DNA of 64,000 bases from Jacaranda mimosifolia (GCA_018894105.1 CM032121.1:19874730-19938729); one strand, 5' to 3'; numbered from the stretch's first letter, positions 11,630-22,664 are shown. Numbers and translations are program-made. The notes: generated from the sequence alone by a model not told the origin.

Positions 11630-12670
11630 CAAAATACTCTTGATCATGGTGAATGGAGGTATGCTATCTTATAATGAACTTAATGCCCTTATGAACATCG
11701 CCACTTAGAGAATGTGCCATTGACCACTTGATCGCACTCCTATTGGGTGCAAATGGTTTTTTAGGCTCAAAAGGAACTCAAGCAGATCTATTACTTGACA
11801 CAACTCTCGACTTATTGCTAAAGGTATTCACAGTAAGCAAGACTTAACTACCAGGAAACTTGTAATCATATAATCAAGTTAGCTCCAGCATGACTCTATC
11901 CTAATCCAACAACCGAGATTTGTGGCAAGCAAATGTCAACAACATATTTCTAAAAGAGGATTTAGCTGAGGAAATCTACGCACTAGCCAACAGGGTTTGA
12001 GCAAGTAGGTGCCAATGGCAAACCTTTGGTATGTCGCCTTCGCAAGTTGTCATACAGACTCAAGCAGACACCTAGAGCTTGGTCAAATAAATTGAAAGAT
12101 TATTTGATTTCAACACTTCAATTTAAAGTTTCACATGCTGATCCTTCCTTGTTCATCAAGCTTAGGTCTCATATTTTCCTTATGGTTTTAAGTGGATAAC
12201 ATTGTGTTGACTCGTGATAATCCACAAGCAGATGATTCCATCATCGAAGAGATTGATTCTCACATTTTTGTTAAGGACCTTGTATATCTCACCTATCTTC
12301 TTGGCATGGATGTTCAATCTAGTGCATGTTATAAGATTTGGAGCCGATTTAAGCATGTTTTAAGCTATTGCAGAAAACTAATGTGTTAAAAGCCATATCC
12401 TATCCCACTCCAATAGTCACCTCTGCTCTCTTGACAGTACGAGATGGTAATCCACATCATGATATCCTATCCTGAAATACAATAGTGGTGTTAATGCCTT
12501 GGCCACGCATTTCATTATAGTGTTAATAAGGTGAGCAAACTTGTGCATCAACCTCAGATAAACCTTGGATAGAAGTTGAGTGTATAAACTACTTAAACGA
12601 AACTTTAAACTATGGGTGGACGTCTCGGCCATCAAAGTATATATATTAGTTGGGATCCTCTAGTTTGGAC
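11630..12670 (+). pseudogene. Copia B reverse transcriptase
   Basis: RT domain in several frames. Visible parts are ELNALMNIAT, RTPIGCKWFFRLKRNSS and LIAKG (11665-11823), LFLKEDLAEEIYA-like sequence (11940-11980), GKPLVCRLRKLSYRLKQTPR (12018-12080) and DPSLFIK. At 12192-12320 the catalytic motif reads VDNIVLTRDN with YLLGMDVQ downstream, so the second Asp of YVDD is Asn. The end (VNKVSKLVHQPQ, about 12516-12560) leads into RNase H. It is interrupted at 12671 by a MITE. Confidence 0.8.
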
Positions 12671-13670
12671 TAGGGGTGTAAACATATATGAAAAGATCGG
12701 ATACATTGTTTCCATATTGGTATTCGTTTAACTTTTTCAAATATTCGGATATGGATACATATTTGATGGATACTATATAATGATACCCAAATTCTTATCC
12801 GTTAGACATCGGTCGAATTTAAATATATCCATATTCAATTATAATTATTCAGATGCATTTATATTGGATTAAATTACTCGCATTAGAATTTAAATATTAT
12901 TTTTTGGATATTCAAATTTGATGATAATTATCTGAATATTCGTTTACAAATATTAGAATATGTTAATCCGTTAACCTCTAACAAATAGATTCTTTTTTTA
13001 ATACAAGGCACTATACAATTTCATTAAAGAGAAAAAAATTGAAAAAAAAATGCAGTTTTTAATTAATAATTGATTTTATAAATAATTATTGGCACTAATT
13101 AATATTATAAATAATATTTTACATTAATTATAAAATCAATCAACCATGATATATATTGGTTAACTTCATTCTTTAATTTTTCCTCAATATTACTATAATT
13201 TTTAAGTTTATTATTTTTTCTTTCCAATTTTTCAACTATAATTATATATATACATATATAGATTATGAGATTTTTATTGAATAATATAAGTAATATACTA
13301 TGTATAATAATATATTATATAAGATAATTTTTTTAATATAATGTATTATATTTAAGATACATAAAAAAGTCAGAGTATATTGCATATGATAATTTTTTTA
13401 ATATTATTTATCAAATATGAATAATGGATATAATTATGTTACAAAAAATTGAATATGTAAATAGATATATTCAATAAATATATATTTGGAGCGGATAGTA
13501 AACGGATTATATATACATTTACTATATTCATATCCATTTACAATCGAATATCTACTCATGAATATTGATAATATCCACCTTAAACGGATGCTGATAATAT
13601 TCGTATAAACGGATATGAATGCGAACAGTAAACGAATTTTTGAATATCCATTTAAAGCTCTAGTTTGGAC
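12663..13670. mobile_element. hAT-like MITE (12671-13662), TAGGGGTGTAAAC family, perfect 8-bp TSD
   Basis: Non-coding, very AT-rich. GTTTGGAC is duplicated exactly at 12663-12670 and 13663-13670. Termini are TAGGGGTGTAAACATATAT and, reverse-complemented, TAGAGCTTTAAATGGATATTC-like. Subterminal GGATA/ATCCG repeats are dense. A relative with the same organisation lies at 37771-38596. It separates copia B RT from RNase H. Confidence 0.88.
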
Positions 13671-14100
13671 TGGGGAAGTAGCACAAATTGAAGATCTGTT
13701 GCTAGTCATTGCTTATTTCTTAGAGGTAATCCTATTATGTAGATCTCAAAATACAAAAATTGTAGTTTCTCAATCAACAAGAAAGATGGAGTACAAGAGC
13801 TTAACAACTACCATGAGAGATGTGATGTAGGTATAGTCACTCTTGTCTGAGTTAAATATTAGCTTGGCTTGCATTGCGCTACTTTGGTGTGATAACACCA
13901 GCATATTGCTCATTCTGCCAACCTCGTTCAGCATGCACGAAGGGAACATGTTGAGCTTGATTTGTGCTCTAGTCATGAGAAGGTTATTGAAGGATTGATC
14001 TATATCCCAACTGTTGACCAAGTTGTAGATACACTCATAATACCTCTCTCTATTGGTTTCTTTGTTTGTCTTCGACAAAGAATAGTTGTTATGCTCTTGA
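13663..14100 (+). pseudogene. Copia B RNase H
   Basis: RNase H end of copia B, found as soon as the MITE is removed. It reads QNTKIVVSQSTRKMEYKSL in place of SSKKQxxVARSSTEAEYxSL, then SLLSELNISLACIALLWCDN and TSILLI. The catalytic Glu of the TEAEY motif survives as MEYK. Downstream LPTSFSMHEGNML is a shifted version of NPxxHARTKHIEID. Not functional. Confidence 0.75.
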
Positions 14101-14132
14101 AAAAATGATTGGTTGTAAGACCAATTCCAAGG

Positions 14133-15128
14133 TGTTAGGAGGTCTTAGAAGAAGAAGAACAACAGGGTGAATCATAGTTGTTAAAAGTGCGTGTAGCATG
14201 TGTTATTAGCACGTAGCAAGTGTGCACTTCGCATCGCTGTGCACAACGGGGTTTACTAAAGCATGCGCTATGCAGTGCTATTGCATAGTAGCACAACGCA
14301 ATAAATGCTACATTAAATTGCAGGGTTTTTTTTTTTTTCGGGAAGGGGAGAAAAAAAAAAAAATCGCTTCAGTAAAATCACAAGTCCTAGAAAAAAGGTG
14401 GGGAGGGGTGCAAAAACGTATTTAGGGCCTTAAGTTTGTGCCCAAAAAATTAAAGCCCAAAAAACCCACCCACTGTTCGTCATTTCTGCCCTTCCCGCAA
14501 ATAAAAACAGCAATCCAAGCCCCAGCAAACGAGCAGCCCTCTTCTCCACCCTATTCTTCATGAAACGATATCAAAATAATGATAAATAAAGTATCAATAT
14601 TCTCAGCCCTCTTCTCTGCCAGTAATGATATTAAGTATAAGTTTGTTTGACATACATCTACTTGTTGCACTAATTTAGTAATCATCATTGTTCTTGTTAA
14701 TATTTAGTCGTTTATTCTTCACAATAGGTGAAATATATTGTTTTTTAGGTATCTATTAGAAATATATACATATATATTTGTAGTGGGCTTTATTTCGATA
14801 AAACGCGCGCTATGTGCTATAACTTAGGGGACCCTTGCGCGTCGCTATGCTATGTGCTATTGACAATTATGGGGTGAATGTCATTTCATTCTTATGTCAA
14901 TTCTCTTGTTATGCCATTTGGTTTGTCAATGTTTCAGTTGTTACCTGTTGAAGTCAATTTCAAGCTTGTTTAAGAAGAGTTTGAGAAAGGCTTTAGCTAG
15001 CCTCAATCTATTTTTCAGCAAAATGAAATAATATCATAATCATTCTCTTCAAAGTTTTTGAATTTTTCTCTCTTTTTCTTTCTTTTCTCGCTGATTTCCA
15101 TAGTTAATCTAGAATTCTATCACCAACA
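14133..15128 (+). mobile_element. Copia B 3' LTR, interrupted by a hAT MITE
   Basis: Called from TGTTAGGAGGTC (14133) after the RNase H remnant to TATCACCAACA (15128), giving TGTTAG...CCAACA termini typical of copia LTRs. Without the 14173-14871 insert and its TSD copy it is about 290 bp. The 3' part has the U5-like pyrimidine-rich tract TTCTCTCTTTTTC. The partner 5' LTR is not recognised, so the limits are inferred. Confidence 0.5.
14165..14879. mobile_element. hAT MITE (14173-14871) with perfect 8-bp TSD
   Basis: GGGTGAAT is duplicated exactly (14165-14172, 14872-14879). Termini are CATAGTTGTTAAAAGTGCG and, from the right, CATAATTGTCAATAGCAC. Its right ~240 bp resemble the right end of the larger hAT at 5467-9207, including GTTTGACATACATCTACTTG against GTTTGATATATATTTACTTG and the shared CTTTATTTCGATAAA. 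It is best read as an internal-deletion derivative of that family. It sits in the copia B LTR. Confidence 0.88.
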
Positions 15129-15524
15129 AACTCCTAGGAAATTACTTAAACTAAACACACAGAAAAATGCAGGACCACTTAAATTAGGAGATGGGAAGGG
15201 GAGGAATCACAAACCACATTGTTTACATCTCTTCACTAGATAAATATATTAGATTAGGCAAGAAGATCTTCTTGGCAAAACTAGATAATGCTAAATTAAA
15301 ATTGAGAAATTTATGAGAGATACTAAATTTAGAGAAAGTATTTGTTTTTTATGCCTAAGAGTTATTTACTATAACAGATCCTAGTCAAGGAACTGAAGGA
15401 AGCACAGAATTTAATTTTCTTTTCTTTTTCTTCTTCTTTTTAATGCTTAGAAGCTAGTGGTTATAATGGTTATCAAGCATGTGAATTTTCAAAAAATGAA
15501 CATGATTTGGAGAGCATGACATAC
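15129..15524 (-). other. Remaining part of FANCL intron 10
   Basis: Between the copia B LTR end and the FANCL exon 10 donor (GTATGT, minus strand at 15524). No exon encoding the RING finger's last CxxC could be found here on the minus strand. The stretch is AT-rich with a pyrimidine-rich run at 15417-15440. Confidence 0.6.
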
Positions 15525-18500
15525 TGCCTTGTTGTTGTTATGGACCGGAGCCAATCGCCAAGGCAAACACTGTGGAATGCCCGGTTACAATTTCCATTTT
15601 CACATGTATAATCAGTTGCACTTCCACTCTTAGCACCGAGTTCATCATCTAGGACAAAAGCACCAAGTTAATGAATATGCACATATCTGTAGGTATTGAA
15701 GTATATTTGTGTGTGTCTGTGTTTGCATGTGGAAGTCTAAATTCCATGACATTCATGGGAAGGCAGGGGTACCCTGATTTTATTAGATATAATAAACCAT
15801 TAAGAGCTAAATGGCATGATTGGGAAATTTTGAGGTGGCTTAGTATTGGATTAGTTCTTTTAGTGGTGGCAGAGGTGCCGCTAACAAACACAGGGGAAGC
15901 TTAGGACTGTCCGTATTTCTATTATCCCCTTCCTATCCCTTGAAGTTCTTTTTCCGGGGAAACCAACAAAACTATAAATCTGTCTCTAAATACATAGACA
16001 AGTTCAATAAGGAACCGGGCTCTGGTGACAAAGGGAAAATACGCCTTACAGTTTAAACTTAAACCATATATGCATGTGCTTGAGTGTACAGCTTTATAAC
16101 AAAAAGATATCTCAGGATTACCTATTGGAAGATATTGAGCATAACAAATACCACATTCAACCTGCTCCTCATTCTTTTGGATATGCGGAGGTTGGGGTAA
16201 CTGAGTGTCAAAAACACGTGCAAGATTTTCAGGAAATGATTTGTCTTTCGCCCTATTTTCCAGAATTGATCAACTATTAGATCGAAGACAAATAACATCA
16301 AGCAGAGGCTGTTAGTAAACATAACAAACACTATATACTTAGGGATTTTAGATAAACAAGAAATCAGCAGATAAGCTTGGCATCGATAGCTAACTGGCTG
16401 CTTAACAATGTCTAAGCAAATGTGACCTAAGATACACATCAGAAAAACATCCACATGGTGAAAAGCCAGCATGAAAGTCCAAATTGAGAATATATCATCT
16501 CAAATAACCAACAAGATTAGAAAAGCAATAATCCAGTTGATACATTTATAAGATTTGGCATAAAAAAGTTTGGCTTTAACTTTAGTGGCCCCGTAAAAGT
16601 TGGAAATATCTGTCAATTAATATTATGGAAATTTCAGTGTCATTATGTTGTATATACAATTTAAAGATAGTTGGAACATAATCTACTAGATGTAGGCATA
16701 ACTAAGGTAACACAAGGTTCCACAGGATATTCTGAAGATCTGAACCATAAGAAAATAACATGCCAAAGACAACCGTCACAATCCAGATTTAGTACTCAAT
16801 TATGACTTCTAAAGGCTACAGATATTACAGAAAGGATTTTGAAAGTACCATCTTCTACAATTTCGCTTCCAAGTATCCCTTAGAAAGTTGACTGTGGTAT
16901 CTGAACCCAGGAAGCGACACCTACCAGACTAAAATGTCAATTAGTATAAGGAGTTTCTCAGACCCATTGTAATGAAGAGATAACAATACAAAACTTAGTT
17001 TAGAGAATCCTACTCGGGTAGGGATAGCGGATCACTGACATTTATAGACAGTATAATATAGCAATCATTTCCTGGAACAGAAGAATAAAGCCGAGAGAGA
17101 GAGAGAGAGAAGGGGGGGGGGGGGGGGGGTGGCGCAGGATTAGCAACAGAAGCAAGGAACCAAGGAGAAAAAGGCCAAAATGTTTTACTGAAATTTATTA
17201 ATTAAAACTAACCTATTTTGATTTGGCGATATGACATTGCATGATGTGAATCTTTTGGGTCAGTTACCCAAAGAGACTGATCAATGTCATCCAGAGTCGA
17301 CCAAAAGTCCTGGAGCTTATCCACATGCTAGGCATAGTAGATGGTATTCATAAACAAAAATCGGTAAGACCAAAAGAGATCATCAAGAAACTGCTAGGAA
17401 ATATTAAACTTGAATGAAGGACAGATTGAACCAAATTCAGAAATCTCCCAGAGTTACCCTTTGAAATTGCTGGACAACATTTCTTAGCTTTGAATTTGAT
17501 GACCATTCTAGCTCAAAATTATAAGGTACATCCTGCGGACAAAACAGACTTCAGTTATCACAAATTTCCAGAGAAGAAACAAATTGAAACAAGAGGTGGT
17601 GAAGAAGAACAAACTGCTGACACTGAGGGTGGACACCTTGGATATGTCTTATCCAGTATTATCTCCAGAATATGTGGTCTTCCCTTATTGTCCCTAGCAC
17701 AAGCACCATAAACAACTAAGAGCCTGTTTGGTTTTATTTGCATTCTCATTTTTCATTCCATCATTTTCAAAATTTGAAAAAGTAGTTAGTGAAAATGAGT
17801 TTATATTTGGATAAATTGTTGGAAAAGTAATGATTCTGTTGGGTGTATTAGGTTGTAGGTGGAGAGAGATAATAATAATAATAAAATAGAGATAAAAGAT
17901 ATATAAGTTACTGGGAGAAGATATATAAGTGATTGGGGAATGTATTTTGAGAATAAAAATAAAAATGTGTTGGGTGAAAATATATAAAAAGTTATGTGTT
18001 TCAATTTTCAAATAGTAGAAAATGTGAAAATGAAGTGAGAATGAAAGCAAACAAACCCTAAAAAATTGAAGATAAAAAGTGAACAGAAATTATTATGGAA
18101 AAGGAGTAGAAAATATTTAGAATACAACACTATGCTTGTGATTCTTATTAATATTCTGTGGTACCTACTGTTTGGACAAGTGTGAAATATTCCCTGAAAT
18201 GGAAGATAATCTTTCTATCTCATGCTTTCACAAGCAAGACAAAGAAACGGGAGCTTAACACTGAGTCAAAATAATAATGAGTCTGAGAACACTTGAAAAA
18301 GTTATTAATGCACTTCTTCAGATACATATATACATTCTCATTGCAAAGCTGGCCAGTCTTTTCTTTTTCAGGTAGAGCAACACATGCCAAAGCAAGACAT
18401 TTGAGCTTCAAGTCATTCAAACAGTAATGATTTTCATTGGAACTAGCTTAAGACCATGTGATCCGCAAATTTTTATGTAATTAAAAGATGTGGACCATAG

Positions 18501-19699
18501 TTTGAAGTGGCATATCCAAACACCTACGCTCCACTCCCCATCCCATCACCAAATAAATGAAAATAAAACAGTATAAAATATCACAAAACAAGGCATTCCA
18601 ATTTTAATAACAATCACCAGCATTATTCAGCTAGCTTCAAAAGCAATTACCAAAAATCGATTCGCAAGCCTTCTACGCCTAAGACAATAAAATGCCATAA
18701 AAATTTATGCCAGAAAGTACTCATTCACTTATGTAAATTATTGGATGCCTCTTTTCGCATCATTTAAATACATATTTTCCTTCCTCCTTGCTTAAGACAG
18801 GGCTAAAGAGCAAGTATTTCTAAATTCTAATAACATTTGAATCTTAAATGAAACAAATGCATTTTGATCTGTGCTCAAAATAAAAAAGAGCACTCACATA
18901 AACTTGCTAATTATGCTCTTAGTTCCTAACTAAACGAATATCCTAAGAATGTAAAAGCATTACACTCAGATTGACAACTAAAACAGCATATATAGAAAAC
19001 AGCAGTGCAGTTTTTGTTTTTTTTTTCTTTCTACAAGAATGCTATAAACATTCTAATATGCAAATGACTTACATGATTGTAACCCAAAAAAAAAAAAAAA
19101 AAGACTTACATAATCCGAAAGCTAAGAATTGTTAGATCTTCCCCCAGTTTCACTAGGTGTTCCCATCCAACCTCTTCTACCTGTAAACATGCACAAATTC
19201 ATCCCACAAATCTTCACTATGACTAAGAGCAACAGCCTTCAATTTTGTAGTAAAAATTAAATCATTGAAAAAGTGCATATCTCGTGGCACTTGCACCGAA
19301 CTATACAGTAGTTTGTTTAAAGTGTCAAACTAGAGGATGATATGAGACAGGCATCGCTTCTTTCAAATACATTGCGCAGAAACGCAACCATGGAAAAACA
19401 TACCCAGTGTACAAGGGGGGAAACAAAAGCAATTTAACTTATTGATATACTCCATTTCTCCATAATATCCATGAGGCCCATAGTTAAGAGTTCGTTTAGA
19501 ACGAGAAAAATACTTAAATAGAGTTACCTCCGAGTATATCCTGCGGCAAAAAGACGATGACAGTGTCAGCTCCCGGCATCTGCTTTGATCAGTAGATTTC
19601 TACAATCCAGCGACATAGTTGATATTCTCATTATGAAACTTCCAACTCTTCTCTCCGTAATTCGACGAAATCATGAATTATTACCTTGCTGCCGTCCAT
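15525..19699 (-). CDS. FANCL: FANCL, Fanconi anaemia E3 ubiquitin ligase (10 exons, 3' exon missing)
   Basis: Catalytic RING E3 of the Fanconi anaemia core complex; in the family it monoubiquitinates FANCD2/FANCI during interstrand-crosslink repair in the nucleus. Exons on the minus strand: 19685-19699 (ATG 19699), 19528-19599, 19110-19180, 17615-17693, 17458-17532, 17213-17327, 17014-17071, 16849-16920, 16122-16252, 15525-15648. All junctions have GT donors and AG acceptors and phases agree, giving 270 codons plus 2 nt. Residues about 20-200 are the DRWD substrate-binding part (RIYSEVEEVGWEHLVKLGED, FWSTLDDIDQSLWVTDPKD, FLRDTWKRNCRRW). The RING has C219, C222 (ECGICYAQYLPI), C245, C250, H255 and C258 (FHSVCLGDWLRSITTTRQ). 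The final CxxC exon is absent from the window. As in other plant FANCL there is no N-terminal ELF domain. Confidence 0.93.
17095..17130. repeat. (GA)n followed by poly-G, FANCL intron 6
   Basis: About ten GA units run into an uninterrupted G tract of about 18, within the intron between exons 6 and 7. Poly-G length is prone to sequencing error. Confidence 0.85.
17717..18061. mobile_element. Tourist-like MITE (17720-18058) in FANCL intron 3
   Basis: TAA duplication at 17717-17719 and 18059-18061, the 3-bp TSD of PIF/Harbinger elements. Termini are GAGCCTGTTTGGTTTTATTT and, from the right, GGGTTTGTTTGCTTTCATTC, with homology continuing inward (CATTCTCA on both sides). No coding capacity. Its left edge is only 26 nt from the exon 4 acceptor. 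Confidence 0.82.
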
Positions 19700-20122
19700 C
19701 TTTTTTAGCCAAACAGTATCAGAATTCAGCGAACAATCTGTGGAAGAAGCAAACAAGAAACTCTATAGTGACCGCAACTACATTAACTAATGTCCAAAAA
19801 TCAAACACCTTACGGGCATGAAAGATTTCTAGGAGTATATAGTTTATGACTTCTCTTCCCGTTTTTGGACTTCTTCCAGACTTCAATTGTTGGAGATCAG
19901 CGCGCGGATTGGTTTTCAAGCGAACTCGACGTTCGTGAATAAATTGACGGGTTGATGAATTCAATAACGTTGAAAGTAGAAACACTGGAATATGCACCGA
20001 GTGTGTATATGTTTTTATCCGACAGTTCTGTTGTCGAAAGGTGCGTTTTAGTGCGACTATTTGTTGTTAATTTTCAAACAGTTGCGTTATCTCATATCAT
20101 ATGTACTTTTTCTTTCAAATAA
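19700..20122 (-). promoter_or_regulatory. FANCL 5' flank: putative promoter and 5' UTR
   Basis: Upstream (minus strand) of the FANCL ATG. GC content rises relative to the surroundings around 19850-19940, as is common near plant gene starts. No convincing TATA box was found, so the start site is unknown. The region ends at a MITE at 20126. The minus-strand frame 19719-19997 is taken as untranslated because it ends before, and out of frame with, the FANCL start. Confidence 0.4.
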
Positions 20123-20449
20123 TTAGGTAATGTTTGGTTATGTTTTTTATTTGATTTTATTATGTGTTTTTGGAGAATGAATTATTTGAGAACGTGAAAG
20201 TTATTTTTTGGTATGTTGGTTTATGTTTTGAGAGAGGCATTTTTTACTGTAGCAGTCAAATCAATATTTTTTTGTTGGGTTTTTAGGATGAAAATGAAAT
20301 TGAATAATTATTTTAATGTTAGAATAATAATAAAATATATATAATATATATGTATATATTGAAGAATGTATAGTTTAAAAGAAAAATTGGGATATGTTTG
20401 GTCATATTTCTCCAAAATATTTGGGAAAACATAACCAAACATTCCCTTA
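20123..20449. mobile_element. Tourist-like MITE (20126-20446) upstream of FANCL
   Basis: TTA duplicated at 20123-20125 and 20447-20449. Termini GGTAATGTTTGGTTATGTTT and, from the right, GGGAATGTTTGGTTATGTTT are nearly identical inverted repeats. AT-rich, non-coding, 321 bp. Confidence 0.85.
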
Positions 20450-20789
20450 GCCATTGTTGCATGCGATTCCCGTACATGAACACAATTTTTAAGTATTAAT
20501 TTTTTCGGCATATTTATGTTTCAATACAATCAAAGTCATTTAATACTTAAAATATAATTATATTATTTGTAAATGATGGTGAATTTCTTTATCATTCGAC
20601 TGCAATTTCATGAAATATAAAATTCATGATCAAGACACTATTAAATAACAAAAATTAAGTATATAAAAAAATTCATTTAACAAAGTATATGTCAGCGATG
20701 AGATCCACATAAATATGATAAATTATTTACTAAGACTTGTAATCCAATCCAATAGGAAAACGCGTAGCCCAATCCATACGTCGAACTTG
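20450..20789. other. Unassigned AT-rich spacer
   Basis: No recognisable gene or element between the MITE and the old tandem repeat that hosts the MULE. Confidence 0.4.
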
Positions 20790-20892
20790 ATTATCCCGAT
20801 CAGAGTTCAATTTGGTCAAATTAGTGAAGGAAGATTATATTTTTTCTCTGCAAATAAAAATAAAGGAAAACTAACTGCATACATAAAAAAAT

Positions 20893-21007
20893 CAGTCAAT
20901 TAGAAAAAAATCCCTAAACCTACTTTTACTTTAGTGTTCAGTCCCCATTTGAATTTTTACACACTAAACTCCCTACTTTTTCACAAAACTTAGAAATTAC
21001 TCCCCAC
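20893..21007 (+). repeat. MULE left terminal inverted repeat
   Basis: Pairs with 27256-27370. Matching blocks read inward: CAGTCAATTAGAAAA with GGGACACTTATTGAAAA; TGTTCAGTCCCCA with TGATCAGTCACCA; AAACTCCCTA; TTAGAAATTACTCCCCAC with TTAGAAATTACTCCCTAC. Confidence 0.8.
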
Positions 21008-21559
21008 ATCTTTTAGAAAGACACATATATCCTTGTAACTAGAGAAAACAACAAAAATACCTGAAAATGCATTCTTCTCTTCAAGAAGAATGCTTTCATA
21101 TATTTTTTTCCTGAAATTGACGACTTCCCCAAGCGGCCAAACAAAAGGGCACGAAATCGTTCCTCTACCATTGACGCGAGGAGAAGAAGAGAAAAAAAAG
21201 AAAAGAAAAAAAAACACCAAAATTTTTGCCATTTTTTCTGTGACAATGGAAGGAGAAACAGTGGCAACAAGAAGCGAAATACAAAAAGAAGTAATCGAAA
21301 GAAACAAATATATGTTTTCTGCATTTACAGTTTTAAATGTCTGTGATTTTTCAGTGTTGTACTTATTTCTTGTCTATTTTCTCATGTTTAGGGTTTTTAT
21401 TCCCTTTTTAGTTGTGAAACACTTGAACCCAATTGATATATATAATTTTTATTGTGAGATGGGAAGTTTTTTATTTGTACTTGAAAGGCATGAAAGTTGT
21501 ACTTCACTTTTTTGAGGTTTATACTTCTTTTTACCTGAAATTATACGGTAAAATTATCT
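21008..21559. other. MULE left internal region before the arrays
   Basis: Purine-rich 21170-21220, AT-rich after that. A plus-strand frame of 141 codons (21090-21515) contains a lysine/glutamate-rich stretch and hydrophobic runs but resembles no family I know, and it starts in the subterminal region, so no gene is called. Confidence 0.4.
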
Positions 21560-21966
21560 GAAAGTGGTAGTATATTATTTGTGGTACAAAACAAACAAGC
21601 TTATAGTACACATTAAGCAAAAGTGTAGTATATAATCTGTGTAACTGCAGTATATTTTAGAAGCAAATATAGTATAAACATTCAAACTTGCAGTACACAT
21701 TAAGAAAAAGTGTAGTATATAATCTGTGTAACTGCAGTACATTTTAAAAGCATTTGTAGTACAAAATATTCAAAGTTGCAGATTAAATGAAATTATAGTA
21801 TATAATTTGTGTGCATGCAGTATATTTTAGAAGCAGCTATAGTACAAAAGCATTAAAGCATGCAATATAGATTAACTGAAAATGTAGTATATAATTTGTG
21901 TATCTGTAGTACAAAATATTTAAGCATGTAGTATATATTAAATGAAAGTGTAGTATATAATCTGTG
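21560..21966. repeat. MULE tandem array I, first half (~80-88 bp period)
   Basis: The unit is marked by GTAGTATATAATCTGTGTAA, seen at about 21568, 21633, 21712, 21797, 21885 and 21951, with CTGCAGTATATTTTAGAAGC and TAGTACAAAATATTCAAGC inside each unit. Non-coding: the period is not a multiple of three and varies. Confidence 0.88.
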
Positions 21967-22664
21967 TAAAGAGGAACTAAACTCATCCGGTGCAAAAAAA
22001 AGATCAGAGTTGAGTTAGGGCACCGCATACACTTCGAGTCCTTGTGTATGTGTTGACAAGGACGTTAACGGATCAAGTGGGGGAGAATGTCATGGGTCGC
22101 TCATTGGAGAAGAATTGCGACCGTGACTTGAAGGGGCATTAGGAATGACAAGGCATTGTCGACTCACCCGATAAAGCGAAAAAGGCCCATGAGCAGAGAC
22201 TCTTACGAGGTGCGGTTTGAAAAACTGTTTCAATGGCATATTCCTTGAGTTATGAGGATGCTTCCCACCAAGTTTGAAGTCATTCCGTGTCCATTTGGGC
22301 ACCGAACATTGAGGGCGACCTAAAGTGGTCTTACTACACGCAGGTAGTGCAAAGATGCATTGAGCAGAGTGTCTTGGAAAAGGAATTTTGTGAAACTGTT
22401 TCAGTGGGGTGTTCCTTGAGGTGTTGGCAACGTTCCCACCAAGTTTCACCAGTAGACGGTTCTGTTTGGATAGGAAACGGCGAAGATCTTTAGAATGCGG
22501 CAGTGCAGTGGCATTGCTGTAATTCCAGCTTATTGCGAGGGAAATTACTGTTCCATGAAGAATCGGACGAGGATGGAACTTTGTGGAGTTAATGTATAAG
22601 CTGAGAGCTATCCAACGGTTCAAGCGGCAAGTGATTTGGACACTGGGAGAGGAAGTTGCGAAAA
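21967..22664 (+). mobile_element. Ty3/gypsy-like 3' end: pol tail, polypurine tract and LTR start
   Basis: Interrupts array I. The tract CAAGTGGGGGAGAA (22074-22087) followed by TGTCATGGGTCGC (22088) is the common polypurine-tract/LTR junction of plant gypsy elements. About 100 bp upstream could be the end of a polyprotein. GC content is clearly higher than in the arrays. The LTR end and a TSD were not identified; a few array bases are missing at the junction. A 197-codon minus-strand frame here is antisense to the LTR and not taken as a gene. Confidence 0.5.

Noticed and set aside
17694..18050. 118-codon minus-strand frame upstream of FANCL exon 4
   Set aside because: It is MITE and intron sequence; the exon boundary at 17693 with its acceptor explains the true coding part.
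18220..18420. 66-codon minus-strand frame in FANCL intron 3 considered as an extra exon
   Set aside because: Exons 3 and 4 join in phase without it and it has no similarity to FANCL.
19719..19997. 92-codon minus-strand frame starting above the FANCL ATG, considered as an N-terminal extension
   Set aside because: It ends in a stop before 19699 and is out of frame with the FANCL start.
21090..21515. 141-codon plus-strand frame in the MULE left region
   Set aside because: It starts in the subterminal region, has a Lys/Glu low-complexity stretch, and no homologous copy or motif could be named.
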